Assembly: GCF_003122085.1 (NCBI RefSeq)
Contig: NZ_QEXV01000001.1
Location: 620,001 to 684,000, forward strand
DNA length: 64,000 bases
Origin: Marinicauda salina
GTDB lineage: Bacteria > Pseudomonadota > Alphaproteobacteria > Caulobacterales > Maricaulaceae
Reading direction: 5' to 3'
The translations under genes were made by a program, and so were the position numbers. Below the pieces are notes generated by a model. It was not told where the DNA came from and did not search any database. It saw only the letters and a list, made by a program, of their open reading frames with translations. Below, piece by piece: positions 25,393 to 33,941 of the stretch; the stretch's first letter is position 1; every line of letters begins with the position of its first letter.

Positions 25393-26993
25393 CTGGCCTC
25401 GTACCCCCAGCGCTCCGCCCACGGATCGAGGACGGGCCGGACCGGGTCGAGCGCGAAGTCGTAATCCCGCCACTTGGCGACGCTCGTCGCATAGACCGGC
25501 TTCTTCACCTGGGTCGCCGAGGGCGTCGAGATGTGCTTGGCCTTCAGCCGGTCGCGATAGGCCGCCACATCGTCATGCCAGCCGACGCCGAGATGATCGA
25601 GCGCGGCCCGGGCGCGGCCCTCGAGGTCTCCCACCATGTCCTCGTAGCGGTGCTCGAGCACGGCGAGATCCGGGAAGGCGGAGCGCGCGGCCTCGCCGGC
25701 GCGCATCGCGGCGTCGTAATAGGCCGCCGCGCCCTCGATCGTCAGCATGCGGTACATGGCCGGGTTCATGCCGAAGCGCTGGCGGAAGGCGCTCAGCACG
25801 CAGTCGCGCGGATCGCGCAGGGCGAGGATGATCTTCGCCTCGGGGAACACAGCCGCGATCGCCCCGAGCCAGATGAGGTTGAGCGGCAGCTTGTCGACGA
25901 GCAGCACGCCCGGCTCCGGCGGTCCGCCGGCGGCGTCCCAGTAGGCCGCGCGCAGGCGGTTTCGCTCGGCGGCGTCGAGCGAGGCGAACCAGGCGGGATC
26001 GGGTTCGGCGCCGCCGGCGGCTTCGATGATCGGGGAAAGCAGCGGCGCCTCGTCCGTCGTTCTCACGCCGGGATGGGCGTCGAGCACCTGCTCGAGCAGG
26101 GTCGTGCCCGAGCGCGGGAAGCCGACGATGAAGGCCGGGACGGGCCCCTCGCCCGCCGGGGCGGCGGGCTGCGGGGACAGCCCGTCATGGATTTCGGCCA
26201 GCCGCTCCGCGGTCGCCAGCGCGTAGGGCCCGGGCGTGGTCTCTAGCTCGGCGTGGCGCTCGGCGAGCAGGGCGTTGGCTTCGGACCAGGCCGCGTACGC
26301 CGCCGCGACATCGCCCCCGGCGTCGCGGACATCGCCCAGCAGGCCGAGCGCGATAGAGCGGTTGGCGCCCCGGTCCGGGGACCGGTCGAGCGCGGCCTCG
26401 AGCCGGGAGGCGGCGTCGTCGCGCTCGCCTGCGTCGAAGTCCAATCGCGCCAGCACGCGCGCGGCGATGAGGTCGTGAGGATCGGCGGCGAGCGCGGCCT
26501 CGGCGAGGGCCTTCGCCTCCCCGGTCTCACCGCGCGCAAGCAGCAGGCTCGCCAGCAGGGCCTGGGCGGGCGCATCGCCGGGCTTGATCTCCAGCGCCCG
26601 GCGCAGGTCGGCGATGGCGGCTTCCGGGTCGCCGGCCTCGTTGGCGAGGCGGGCGCGGTTGAACGCCGGCTCATGCCAGCCCGGCGCCCAGCCGGCGGCC
26701 CGGTCGAAGGCCGCGCGCGCGGCCTCGCGCTCGCCGAGGCGCCTGAGGATCAGGCCCAGCAGGTTGGCCGCATGCGGATTGCCGGCCATCGCCGCGCTGG
26801 CGCGCTCGGCGAAGGGCTTCGCCTCTCCGGCGCGGTCAGCGGCGAACAGGGCGGCGGCCTTGAGATGGAGCGCGTTGGGCTCGCCGGACATGCGCGCGAG
26901 CGCGTCGTCGGCGATGCGGCCGGCCTCGTCGAGACGGCCGGCGGAGAAGGCCTTGAAGCCGGCCTGCAGCAGCGCCTGGTAGTCCGGCGTCAT
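25389..26993 (-). CDS. TPR-containing sulfotransferase family protein
   Basis: 534 residues. Residues 1-270 are about seven tetratricopeptide repeats of alanine-rich type (for example PEAAIADLRRALEIKPGDAP). Residues 285-530 form a PAPS-dependent sulfotransferase: 5'-phosphosulfate loop VGFPRSGTTLLEQVL near 290 and the 3'-phosphate region LALRDPRDCVLSAFRQRFG near 405. The architecture resembles tyrosylprotein-sulfotransferase-like bacterial proteins. The start overlaps the sirtuin stop as ATGA. The acceptor is unknown. Confidence 0.9.
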   Translation of the reverse strand: MTPDYQALLQAGFKAFSAGRLDEAGRIADDALARMSGEPNALHLKAAALFAADRAGEAKPFAERASAAMAGNPHAANLLGLILRRLGEREAARAAFDRAAGWAPGWHEPAFNRARLANEAGDPEAAIADLRRALEIKPGDAPAQALLASLLLARGETGEAKALAEAALAADPHDLIAARVLARLDFDAGERDDAASRLEAALDRSPDRGANRSIALGLLGDVRDAGGDVAAAYAAWSEANALLAERHAELETTPGPYALATAERLAEIHDGLSPQPAAPAGEGPVPAFIVGFPRSGTTLLEQVLDAHPGVRTTDEAPLLSPIIEAAGGAEPDPAWFASLDAAERNRLRAAYWDAAGGPPEPGVLLVDKLPLNLIWLGAIAAVFPEAKIILALRDPRDCVLSAFRQRFGMNPAMYRMLTIEGAAAYYDAAMRAGEAARSAFPDLAVLEHRYEDMVGDLEGRARAALDHLGVGWHDDVAAYRDRLKAKHISTPSATQVKKPVYATSVAKWRDYDFALDPVRPVLDPWAERWGYEAS

Positions 26994-27700
26994 GCGCCGA
27001 TCGCCTTCGCCGCCCAGTCCGGCACTACTCGGCTCGCCGGACCATAGATCCGCTCGTCGAACAGCGCGCTGATCTCGCCGGGCTCGAGCGTGAGTTCGAC
27101 GGTGCGCGCGCCGGCGGCGCGGGCCTCCTGGACGAAGCCGGCGGCGGGATAGACCGTCCCCGACGTGCCGACCGCGACGAACAGGTCGCAGGCCTCCAGC
27201 GCGGCGTAGATCCGGTCGAGCCCGAGCGGCATCTCGCCGAACCAGACGACGTGCGGCCTCAGCCCGCCCGGCTCGCCGCAGCCCGCGCAGGCGCGCTCGA
27301 CGCTCAATGCGTCGAGATGTTCGAACAGGTGGCCGCAATGATTGCAGCGGCTCTTGGAGAGCTCGCCGTGCATGTGGATCAGGTCGCTCGAGCCCGCCTG
27401 CTCGTGGAGATCGTCGATATTCTGGGTGACCAGCAGGAATTCGCCGCGGTCTTGCGCTTTCCAGGCTCGCTCCAGCTCGGCCAGCGCCTCATGGGCGGGG
27501 TTGGGCGCGGCCTCGCCGAGATTCGCCCGGCGGGCGTTGTAGAAGCCGTGCACCGTCTCCGGATCGGCGGCGAAGCCCTCCGGCGTGGCGAGCTTCATCG
27601 GGTCGAACTGCTCCCAGATGCCGCCGGTGTCGCGGAACGTGCCCAGCCCGCTCTCGGCCGACACCCCCGCGCCGGTCAGGATGACGATGTTCTCGGCCAT
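26990..27700 (-). CDS. cobB: NAD-dependent protein deacylase, sirtuin class III (CobB/SIRT5-like)
   Basis: 236 residues. NAD motifs ILTGAGVSAESGLGTFRD and TQNIDDLHEQAG, catalytic histidine in HMHGEL, zinc cysteines in CNHCG and CAGCGE, and PHVVWFGEMP. The acyl-lysine pocket reads FYNARRAN, with the Tyr-x-x-Arg pair that favours succinyl/malonyl-lysine. It removes acyl groups from lysines using NAD+. It is coupled to the TPR-sulfotransferase by an ATGA overlap. Confidence 0.95.
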   Translation of the reverse strand: MAENIVILTGAGVSAESGLGTFRDTGGIWEQFDPMKLATPEGFAADPETVHGFYNARRANLGEAAPNPAHEALAELERAWKAQDRGEFLLVTQNIDDLHEQAGSSDLIHMHGELSKSRCNHCGHLFEHLDALSVERACAGCGEPGGLRPHVVWFGEMPLGLDRIYAALEACDLFVAVGTSGTVYPAAGFVQEARAAGARTVELTLEPGEISALFDERIYGPASRVVPDWAAKAIGA

Positions 27701-27763
27701 GGCGCCTCGCAGCTTGCTCAGCGGCGGATCATGACAAACCGCCCGCGCGGCGCAAACGCGCCG

Positions 27764-28201
27764 TCAGCCGGTCTTCAGCCGGTACTCCTCCAGCAGCGCC
27801 TTCGCCTTGTCCGGCAGCGGCGCGGACCGGCCCTCGGCGGTGTTGACGATCACGGTCTCGCTGGTCCCGATGCACGCGCCGTCCTGGAACAGGCCCGAGG
27901 CGATCGTGTAGGAGCTCGTCCCGATGCGCTCGATCCCGGCGCCGACCTCCAGTTCGCGCGGATGGAAGGCCTCGCCCAGATAGACGATGTGCACGTCGGC
28001 GATGAGGATCCGCACGCCGAGCTCGTGGCGCGAGCCCTTCGGGAACACGGCCCGGTTCAGCGCGCCGCGGGCTTCCTCGTAGAAGGCGCCGATGGCGACA
28101 TTGTTGATGTGGCCGAGCGGGTCGAGATCCTGGAACCGCGTGGGAACCGTGATCACGACGGGATAGGTCTCGCGCTTCAGGCGGGCTGGATCGGGCTTCA
28201 T
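27764..28201 (-). CDS. Acyl-CoA thioesterase, hotdog fold (4-HBA-CoA thioesterase type)
   Basis: 145 residues. The catalytic segment TRFQDLDPLGHINNVAIGAF has the aspartate and the HxNN turn of the 4HBT family; IADVHIVYLGEAFHPREL is the next conserved strand. Expected to hydrolyse a cytoplasmic acyl-CoA. The natural substrate cannot be assigned. Confidence 0.88.
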   Translation of the reverse strand: MKPDPARLKRETYPVVITVPTRFQDLDPLGHINNVAIGAFYEEARGALNRAVFPKGSRHELGVRILIADVHIVYLGEAFHPRELEVGAGIERIGTSSYTIASGLFQDGACIGTSETVIVNTAEGRSAPLPDKAKALLEEYRLKTG

Positions 28202-28310
28202 GGGGCTTGGAACCGGCGGCGGAAGGAAGCCCGGTTTATGCCGTGCTGCGTCCGCGAAGGAAAGCCGGTTCGACCTTGCCCGCCGCCGCCCGCCCGGCTA
28301 ACCCGGCGTC

Positions 28311-29003
28311 ATGAGCAAACAGCCCGTCAAACGCAGGAAGCGCCGCGCGCCGGGCCTCAGCAAGGCCGACGCGGAGACGCTCTACGAACGTCTCGTCGAG
28401 GTGCTGTCCGAGCCGAAGACCGAGCTCGAATACACCAGCCCCTACACGCTGCTGGTCGCCGTCGTGCTGTCGGCCCAGGCCACCGATGTCGGGGTGAACA
28501 AGGCCACGAGGGGCCTGTTCGCCGCCGCCGACACGCCCGAGAAGATGGTCGCGCTGGGCGAGGACGGCGTGCGCGAGCACATCAAGACGATCGGGCTTTT
28601 CCGCAACAAGGCCAAGAACGTCGTCGCCCTGTCGGAGAAGCTTCTCGAGGATCATGACGGGGAGGTTCCGCGCACACGTGAGGCGCTGACCGCCTTGCCC
28701 GGCGTCGGGCGCAAGACGGCCAATGTCGTGCTGTCGGAGGCCTTCGGCGAGCACGCGATCGCCGTCGACACTCATGTCTTCCGCGTCTCCAACCGCACGA
28801 AGCTCGCCCCGGGCGAGACGCCCGAGGCGGTCGAGGAGCGCCTGATGGCGATCACGCCGGAGCGCTTCATGCACGGCGCGCATCACTGGCTGATCCTGCA
28901 CGGGCGCTATGTCTGCAAGGCCCGCAAGCCCGAGTGCTGGCGCTGCGTCATCGCCGACATCTGCAAGTTCAGGGAGAAGACGCCCGCGCCGAAGGGGGCG
29001 TGA
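28311..29003 (+). CDS. nth: Endonuclease III
   Basis: 230 residues. Helix-hairpin-helix LPGVGRKTANVVLSEAF carries the catalytic lysine, and IAVDTHVFRVSNR the catalytic aspartate. The C-terminal 4Fe-4S cluster ligands follow C-x6-C-x2-C-x5-C (CKARKPECWRCVIADIC). It is a DNA glycosylase/AP lyase for oxidised pyrimidines. A basic N-terminal extension (KQPVKRRKRRAPG) precedes the core. Confidence 0.97.
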   Translation: MSKQPVKRRKRRAPGLSKADAETLYERLVEVLSEPKTELEYTSPYTLLVAVVLSAQATDVGVNKATRGLFAAADTPEKMVALGEDGVREHIKTIGLFRNKAKNVVALSEKLLEDHDGEVPRTREALTALPGVGRKTANVVLSEAFGEHAIAVDTHVFRVSNRTKLAPGETPEAVEERLMAITPERFMHGAHHWLILHGRYVCKARKPECWRCVIADICKFREKTPAPKGA

Positions 29004-29015
29004 GCGGGTGGACGT

Positions 29016-29867
29016 CTACGCGGCGCCGACGAGCTTCTTCTTCGCCCTGGATTTGCCGCGCCTGAACGCCCTGGCGGTCCGCTTCAACGCCTTCTTCGCC
29101 AGTCGGTCGCGGCTGGTCCTGAGCGACTCGATCGCGGCGTCGAGCCCGTCGCCCTCGCGCGCCTCGAGGCGTTCGATCAGGCGGACGAGATCGTGATGGT
29201 CGCCCAGCAGGTCGGCGGCGGTCTTCGCCTTCCTGCGGCGGGCCTTGATCCCGCCGGGCCAGACATCGCCCAGCGCCTCGGCGTGATGGCGCCAGTCCTT
29301 CACCCGCTTGCGCAGCTCGTGGAGCGTCACGCCGTTCGGATCGGCCTTCGCCTCGGCGAGCCGGTCGCAGGCGCGCGCATAGGTGCGCGCCAGCCCTTTC
29401 GCGACGGCCGTCCCGGGTTCGGTGATCGGACCGGCGGCGGCCGTCTCGCGCTCCATCTCGTCGAGCATGGCGCGGGCCTGGTCGGCCGCTTCGGCCCGGT
29501 CGACGCGTTCGCCGTCGGCGCGCGCCCGGTCGGCCTCCTCGCGCAGCACGGCGGCGAGGTCGGCGTCGTCGCACTTGATCGCGGCGGCCCGCGCGATCTG
29601 CTCGAGGCTGTCGGCGTCGCGGGCTTCGGCGAGCATGTGGGCGGCGCGGCGGCCCGCCGCGTTGATCCGCTTCGACGCGTCCTTGTCGGCCTTGCGCATC
29701 AGGCGGGCGTTCGAGCGCGCCTTCTTTATCGCCTTGCGCGCCTCGTGGAAGGCCACGACCGGATCGTCTTCGGCCATGTCGAGGGCGGCGCGCGCATTGG
29801 CGATCTCCGCGCGGATCAGCGCGGGCAGGTCGGCGCAGGAGTCGTCGGGCGCGAGGCTTTCCGTCAT
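29016..29867 (-). CDS. CHAD domain-containing protein
   Basis: 283 residues, starting at MTESLAPDDSC; 28 upstream codons are open but have no signal. Two helical CHAD halves: VVAFHEARKAIKKARSNARL near 45 and VTLHELRKRVKDWRHHAEAL near 180, each with the conserved histidine and basic residues, then DLLGDHHDLVRLIERL. CHAD domains bind polyphosphate. A lysine/arginine-rich tail (RAFRRGKSRAKKKLVGA) follows. No CYTH domain is fused. It is convergent with nth. Confidence 0.9.
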   Translation of the reverse strand: MTESLAPDDSCADLPALIRAEIANARAALDMAEDDPVVAFHEARKAIKKARSNARLMRKADKDASKRINAAGRRAAHMLAEARDADSLEQIARAAAIKCDDADLAAVLREEADRARADGERVDRAEAADQARAMLDEMERETAAAGPITEPGTAVAKGLARTYARACDRLAEAKADPNGVTLHELRKRVKDWRHHAEALGDVWPGGIKARRRKAKTAADLLGDHHDLVRLIERLEAREGDGLDAAIESLRTSRDRLAKKALKRTARAFRRGKSRAKKKLVGAA

Positions 29868-29902
29868 GGGCGGAAAACACCCTATCACGAAAGGTGTTGC
29901 AA

Positions 29903-30664
29903 TCAGCGCGGCGGATCGACGACGCCGCCGACGCTCGCATTGACGCGCCACCAGCCCGCGATCGCCGCGCGCTCGGCCGCGGCGGGGCGGACCTCGTGGG
30001 GAATGCGTTCCGACAGCATCAGCACGAGCGAGCCCCCGCGCGGGTCGAGCTCGGCGGCGGGCGGCACGGCGTCGAGCCGGACGAGATCGGGCCGGCCCTC
30101 GGCGTCGAGGGGCGCGGCCTCCCAGACGGCGAGCCGGCCGCCGTCGGGCGCTTCCCAGGCCTCGTTGAGATAGGCGACGAGCGAGACCAAGCGCGAGCGC
30201 ATCCCGATGCGCCCGGCCGCGGCCGCCGCGCCCGCCCCGTTCGGCGGGCCGGCGAAGGCGTCGAGATGCCGGGCGTAGAAGCCGCCCGGCGGATAGACCG
30301 CGTAATGGGCCTCGAACTCGAACAGCCCGGCGTAGAGCGTCCGGTTGATCGCGACGCGCAGCGCCTCGCAGCCGTCGAGGAAGCGGGCCTGCGCCGGCGT
30401 CGATCCGTCGAGCCAGCGGATCGCGGCGCGCCTGACATCGGCCGCGCGCGTCTCCCGCTCGCCGCGCCCCACCCGGCCTTCGCGCATCCAGCCTTCGCGG
30501 GCGAGCGCTCTCGCCTCGGCGCGCAGCTCGGCGACGAGATCGGCGGGCAGCGCGTCGGGGGCGAACGCCCAGCCGCGCGTCTCCAGATCGCCGATCAGCG
30601 CGGCGGTCAGATTGTCTCCGAAGAAGGGCGCGGGCGCGCAGGCTGTGGGGTTCATGGGCGGCAT
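29903..30664 (-). CDS. 2OG-Fe(II) oxygenase (prolyl-4-hydroxylase type)
   Basis: 253 residues. The iron triad is the HLD motif in GGFYARHLDAFAG and the distal histidine in ERIPHEVRPA; the 2-oxoglutarate-binding arginine/lysine side is RAAIAGWWRVN. AHYAVYPPGGFYARHLDAF is the P4H-like core. Such enzymes hydroxylate proline or other side chains in the cytoplasm. Start may be three codons later. It is 36 bp upstream of the CHAD gene's start, on the same strand. Confidence 0.88.
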   Translation of the reverse strand: MPPMNPTACAPAPFFGDNLTAALIGDLETRGWAFAPDALPADLVAELRAEARALAREGWMREGRVGRGERETRAADVRRAAIRWLDGSTPAQARFLDGCEALRVAINRTLYAGLFEFEAHYAVYPPGGFYARHLDAFAGPPNGAGAAAAAGRIGMRSRLVSLVAYLNEAWEAPDGGRLAVWEAAPLDAEGRPDLVRLDAVPPAAELDPRGGSLVLMLSERIPHEVRPAAAERAAIAGWWRVNASVGGVVDPPR

Positions 30665-30713
30665 CCGTACACCGACGCTAGATGCGCCCGGCGCGCGGTC
30701 CGCGCAAGCGCGT

Positions 30714-31382
30714 TCAGCCGAGCAGCAGCCGCGAAAGCTCGGCGACGTCGTCGGCCCAGGCCGGGGCCTTCTCCGCGACGGCCTCGCGGCGCTTCACCCC
30801 GCCGAAGCCGATGAAGGCGTCGGCCGCGCCCTCGGCGAAGGCCTCGTAATCGGTGATGCCGTCGCCGACCATGATGGCGATGTCGCGCCGGCTCTGCGCT
30901 TTCAGGCTCGCCACCACCGCGGCCTTGCCGCCATTGCGCGAGAGCGGGTTGTCGCGGTCGAAATCCACTGCGCGCGCGCCGTCGAAGACGAAGCGATTGG
31001 CGCGGATCTCGCCGGTGGCGAAGCCGAGATCCATGAGCGCGGGCTCGACCAGCTGCGAGAACCCGCCGGAGACCGCGTAGACCTCGCGGCCGCGCTCGCG
31101 CAGCTTGGCCAGCAGGTCGTCCATGCCCGGCGTCGCGCGCTCGCGCAGCGCGCCGGCCGCCGCGTCGATCGCCTCGCGGGTGAGCCCGCCGATCTCGAGG
31201 CGCAATTCCAGCGACTTGCGGAAATCGAGCTCCCCGGCCATGCCGCGCTCGGTGAGCTCCTCCAGCCGGCGGGCGCGCTCCGCCCCGTCCTCGGCGGCGG
31301 CGAGCGCGCGCCGGACCGCGAAATCGAGGCTCTCTTCGGCCAACAGGGTGGAATCGACGTCGAAGACGATCAGTCGGTTCAT
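30714..31382 (-). CDS. HAD-IB family phosphatase (phosphoserine phosphatase-like)
   Basis: 222 residues, from the ATG preceded by GGCGGAG. HAD motifs: I IVFDVDSTLLAEESLD, II VYAVSGGFSQLV, III with the lysine in NGGKAAVVASL, IV MVGDGITDYEAF. The cap helices resemble SerB, although no ACT domain is present and the protein may dephosphorylate another small phosphomonoester. Confidence 0.88.
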   Translation of the reverse strand: MNRLIVFDVDSTLLAEESLDFAVRRALAAAEDGAERARRLEELTERGMAGELDFRKSLELRLEIGGLTREAIDAAAGALRERATPGMDDLLAKLRERGREVYAVSGGFSQLVEPALMDLGFATGEIRANRFVFDGARAVDFDRDNPLSRNGGKAAVVASLKAQSRRDIAIMVGDGITDYEAFAEGAADAFIGFGGVKRREAVAEKAPAWADDVAELSRLLLG

Positions 31383-31478
31383 GGGGTTCTCCGCCATCGC
31401 CCGAGCCCTTAGCGTGATCGCGGCCGCCGGGCCACCATGCGGTTCACTCAAACGCCGCCGCCGCGGGAGGCGAGGCCG

Positions 31479-32405
31479 ATGGGACACACCCTGCACGATC
31501 ATCGCCATTGCGACTGGGATCGCGATCGCGCCCCGGCGCTCGTCGTCGCGCCCGGCGAGGCGGTTTCGCTTGCGACGCTCGACGCCTCGGGCGGACAGCT
31601 CGGCCCGGACTCCGCCCCCGCCGACGTCGCGGCGATGGACCAGGACAAGGTCAATCCGGTCAACGGCCCGATCGCGATCGACGGCGCCGAGCCGGGCGAC
31701 GCGATCGCGGTGACGCTGACGGATCTGGAAACCGACGGCTGGGGCTGGACGGCGAACATTCCCGGCTTCGGCCTGCTGGCCGGGGACTTCCCCCATCCGG
31801 TCTTCTGGCGCTGGACGATCGACCGCGCGCGCGGCCGCGGCGAGGCGCCGGGCGGGATCGGCTGGGCGCCGGTCAAACCCTTCATGGGCACGATCGGGCT
31901 CGCCCCCGGCGCGCCCGGCCCGCACGGGATCATCCCGCCCTACAGGACCGGCGGCAACATGGATTGCCGCAAGCTGGTCTCCGGCGCGCGCCTGATCCTG
32001 CCCGTCGAGGCCGCGGGCGGCCTGGTCTCGGCCGGCGACGGCCACGCCGCCCAGGGCGACGGCGAGGTCTGCGGCACGGCGATCGAGACCGGCATGCGGC
32101 TCTCGGTCGAACTCGAACTGATGAAGGCCGCCGCGCCGCGCGCCCCGGTCATCGAGACGCCCGCCGAGGCCGGGCCCGCCGCCGCAGAGCCGCGCCTGGT
32201 CACGACCGGGGTCGGGCCGGACCTGATGGACGCGTCGAGGACCGCCGTGCGCCAGATGATCGACGAACTCACCGCCCGGCGCGGGCTGAGCGCTGAGGCG
32301 GCCTATCTCATGTGCAGCGTCTGCGGCGATCTCTCCATCGCCGAGATCGTCGACGCGCCCAACTGGACGGTCGCGTTCGCGTTTCCGCTGGGGCGGTTGG
32401 GTTGA
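31479..32405 (+). CDS. Acetamidase/formamidase family protein
   Basis: 308 residues starting after GGGAGGCGAGG. Family features: NPVNGPIAIDGAEPGDAIAV, PFMGTIGLAPGAPGPHGIIP, GGNMDCRKLVSGARLILPVE, with the conserved cysteine and DGHAAQGDGEVCGTAIE supplying the zinc/active-site acid residues. It should hydrolyse formamide- or acetamide-like amides in the cytoplasm. It is the last GC-rich gene before the AT-rich patch. Confidence 0.92.
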   Translation: MGHTLHDHRHCDWDRDRAPALVVAPGEAVSLATLDASGGQLGPDSAPADVAAMDQDKVNPVNGPIAIDGAEPGDAIAVTLTDLETDGWGWTANIPGFGLLAGDFPHPVFWRWTIDRARGRGEAPGGIGWAPVKPFMGTIGLAPGAPGPHGIIPPYRTGGNMDCRKLVSGARLILPVEAAGGLVSAGDGHAAQGDGEVCGTAIETGMRLSVELELMKAAAPRAPVIETPAEAGPAAAEPRLVTTGVGPDLMDASRTAVRQMIDELTARRGLSAEAAYLMCSVCGDLSIAEIVDAPNWTVAFAFPLGRLG

Positions 32406-32442
32406 GGCAAGTCCGCGGGAAAGCAAGTTCAGGGAGGCAATT

Positions 32443-32859
32443 TTGCTGGTAGGCAGACTGGTTGCGTATTTGGCGCTCCTTTGGGCGGCTGGGTGCTCCG
32501 ATAAGGCTGTATTGGATATTGGCGCCCATGCATTGAAACTTCAGCCAGAACGATTCGAGGGGGCGGTGGTTCTGACAGGAGGGACACTGCTTAATGACGG
32601 CGGGGAGTGGTATTTAAGATATAGAATTACCGATGATCAGGGTGATACAGGGCAGTTGAATGTCGATTTGGCTCGCGAAATACAGGCTTGCGCCGAATCT
32701 CTGATCGGGGAGAGGGTCGGTGTTGTTGGATATGTTGATGCGGGTGATAATTATCTGGAGGGTGTTCAAATAATATATAATATAAGTCAGGAAGGTTATA
32801 TGTCATGTGGCGACACGCCGAGGGGCTGGGTCATCTTGGCGCCTGGGAGGGAAGGTTAA
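32443..32859 (+). CDS. Hypothetical lipoprotein, tandem paralogue 1 (TTG start)
   Basis: 138 residues with a TTG start 8 bp after GGGAGG. Signal LVGRLVAYLALLWAAGC gives a lipobox near Cys18. The mature part contains AHALKLQPERFEGAVVLTGG, EWYLRYRITDD, ACAESLIGERVGVVGYV, LEGVQIIYN and CGDTPRGWVIL. The next gene has the same ordered blocks, so this is a tandem duplication. The DNA is clearly AT-richer than its surroundings, suggesting transfer. I do not recognise the family. Confidence 0.75.
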   Translation: MLVGRLVAYLALLWAAGCSDKAVLDIGAHALKLQPERFEGAVVLTGGTLLNDGGEWYLRYRITDDQGDTGQLNVDLAREIQACAESLIGERVGVVGYVDAGDNYLEGVQIIYNISQEGYMSCGDTPRGWVILAPGREG

Positions 32860-33306
32860 TTGCCCTACTTTAGATATATATTTATTGCTGCATTATCTTT
32901 GGTGATGACAGGATGTCTTGAACAAGTGGTCCCGGAAGTGCCGGCTCATGCGTTAGACCGAATCCCGGAGGATTATGAAGGGATGGTCGTTCTGTCTTCA
33001 GGCTATCTCATAAATAGAAATGACGATTGGTATCTAAGGTATAGCACTTCGGAACTTAATGAGGATTCACAATATTTAGATTTGCACCTAATAGCCGCTA
33101 TCTTGGAGTGTGCCATAACCCTGAGGGGTCAACGAGTAGCAATAGTCGGGCGCATGAATGTCGAAAATAGAGAGTTGGAGGGCGTGCGCATTATATACAA
33201 TTTGGACCAGCAACAGTTTATGGCGTGTGGCGATATGCCAGACGGTTGGTCGATCGTGTCGCCCGAGAGGGCGCGAGCGGATATGATAAGCGAGCGATCG
33301 GATTGA
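32860..33306 (+). CDS. Hypothetical lipoprotein, tandem paralogue 2 (TTG start)
   Basis: 148 residues, TTG start directly after the previous stop (TAATTG) with GGGAGGGAAGG as ribosome site. Lipobox LVMTGC near residue 19. Shared blocks with the preceding protein: AHALDRIPEDYEGMVVLSSG, DDWYLRYSTSE, ECAITLRGQRVAIVG, LEGVRIIYNLDQ, ACGDMPDGWSIV. Four cysteines beyond the lipobox region are conserved between the pair (CA and CGD positions). Function unknown; position next to an Rhs remnant makes an immunity or surface role conceivable. Confidence 0.75.
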   Translation: MPYFRYIFIAALSLVMTGCLEQVVPEVPAHALDRIPEDYEGMVVLSSGYLINRNDDWYLRYSTSELNEDSQYLDLHLIAAILECAITLRGQRVAIVGRMNVENRELEGVRIIYNLDQQQFMACGDMPDGWSIVSPERARADMISERSD

Positions 33307-33383
33307 TGCCGCTTCATATAGCCCTGATATTTTCGATATTGGCGATTAGCGCATCGGGCGCCATGTATTCGGATGCCCTGGAT

Positions 33384-33442
33384 TACGATAATCTCGGCAA
33401 CCACAAGCGCGCCGAGCCGGCTGCCTGCTCGCTCGTCGCGCC
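33384..33442 (+). repeat. 59-bp direct repeat, left copy
   Basis: TACGATAATCTCGGCAACCA followed by CAAGCGCGCCGAGCCGGCTG and CCTGCTCGCTCGTCGCGCC. The right copy at 34509-34567 shares most positions, identical over GCGCGCCGAGCCGGCTGCCT. The two bracket the Rhs remnant and the AT-rich orphan gene. The left copy sits in the 209-bp gap 33307-33515, which otherwise holds only a TATTTTCGATATT-type AT-rich stretch. Confidence 0.75.
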
Positions 33443-33515
33443 GCCACAGGGACGGTTGGGGTGAGGGGGTCGCTTCACGGTTGCGCGCCGGACGCGCCGG
33501 GCTAGGCTCGACAAT

Positions 33516-33941
33516 GTGACGATGAACCATGCCTCCGCTGGCGCCACCTGGATCGTCGACCGGAACGGCTCCGGCGCGGTCCTGCGCCGCGGAGCCTGTC
33601 CCGGACTTGATCCGGGATGCCCGGCGCTGGGCTGCGGCCGCGCGCTTGCGACCGGGCTCCGTTTCGCGCGCAATCGCGACTACAATCAGGGCACGGGCGT
33701 TCGGCGGGCGATCGATCCCCAGGCTCGATCGCATCTCCGCCTCACCATCCAACCCGACCGGATCCGCTGGAACGGCGGCGCCAATCTCTACGCCTATGTC
33801 GGCAATGATCCGATGAACGCGACGGACCCGTGGGGGGCAAAAACCTGTACCGGATCCCGCTTGGAGCGGCCTGAAGACTACGACTGTTCAGCCGGTTCGG
33901 CCAACGTAAGTTGTGCCGATAAAAGGATGCAACATGCATAA
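33516..33941 (+). pseudogene. Rhs-family C-terminal remnant
   Basis: Open for 141 codons but only part is Rhs: RNRDYNQGTGVRRAIDP matches the degenerate YYDPxTGRFxxxDP core and GGANLYAYVGNDPMNATDPW the hallmark YxYVxNNPxxxxDPxG that precedes variable toxin tips. The preceding DNA contains the common intergenic palindrome CCCGGACTTGATCCGGG (33601-33617), so the N-terminal part is not genuine coding. After DPWG only 33 residues (KTCTGSRLERPEDYDCSAGS...) follow, too short for a toxin. I read it as a decayed Rhs end; expression is doubtful. Confidence 0.7.

Noticed and set aside
33129-33752. Minus-strand frame across the Rhs remnant
   Set aside because: No domain, spans intergenic palindromes and the opposite strand of lipoprotein paralogue 2.
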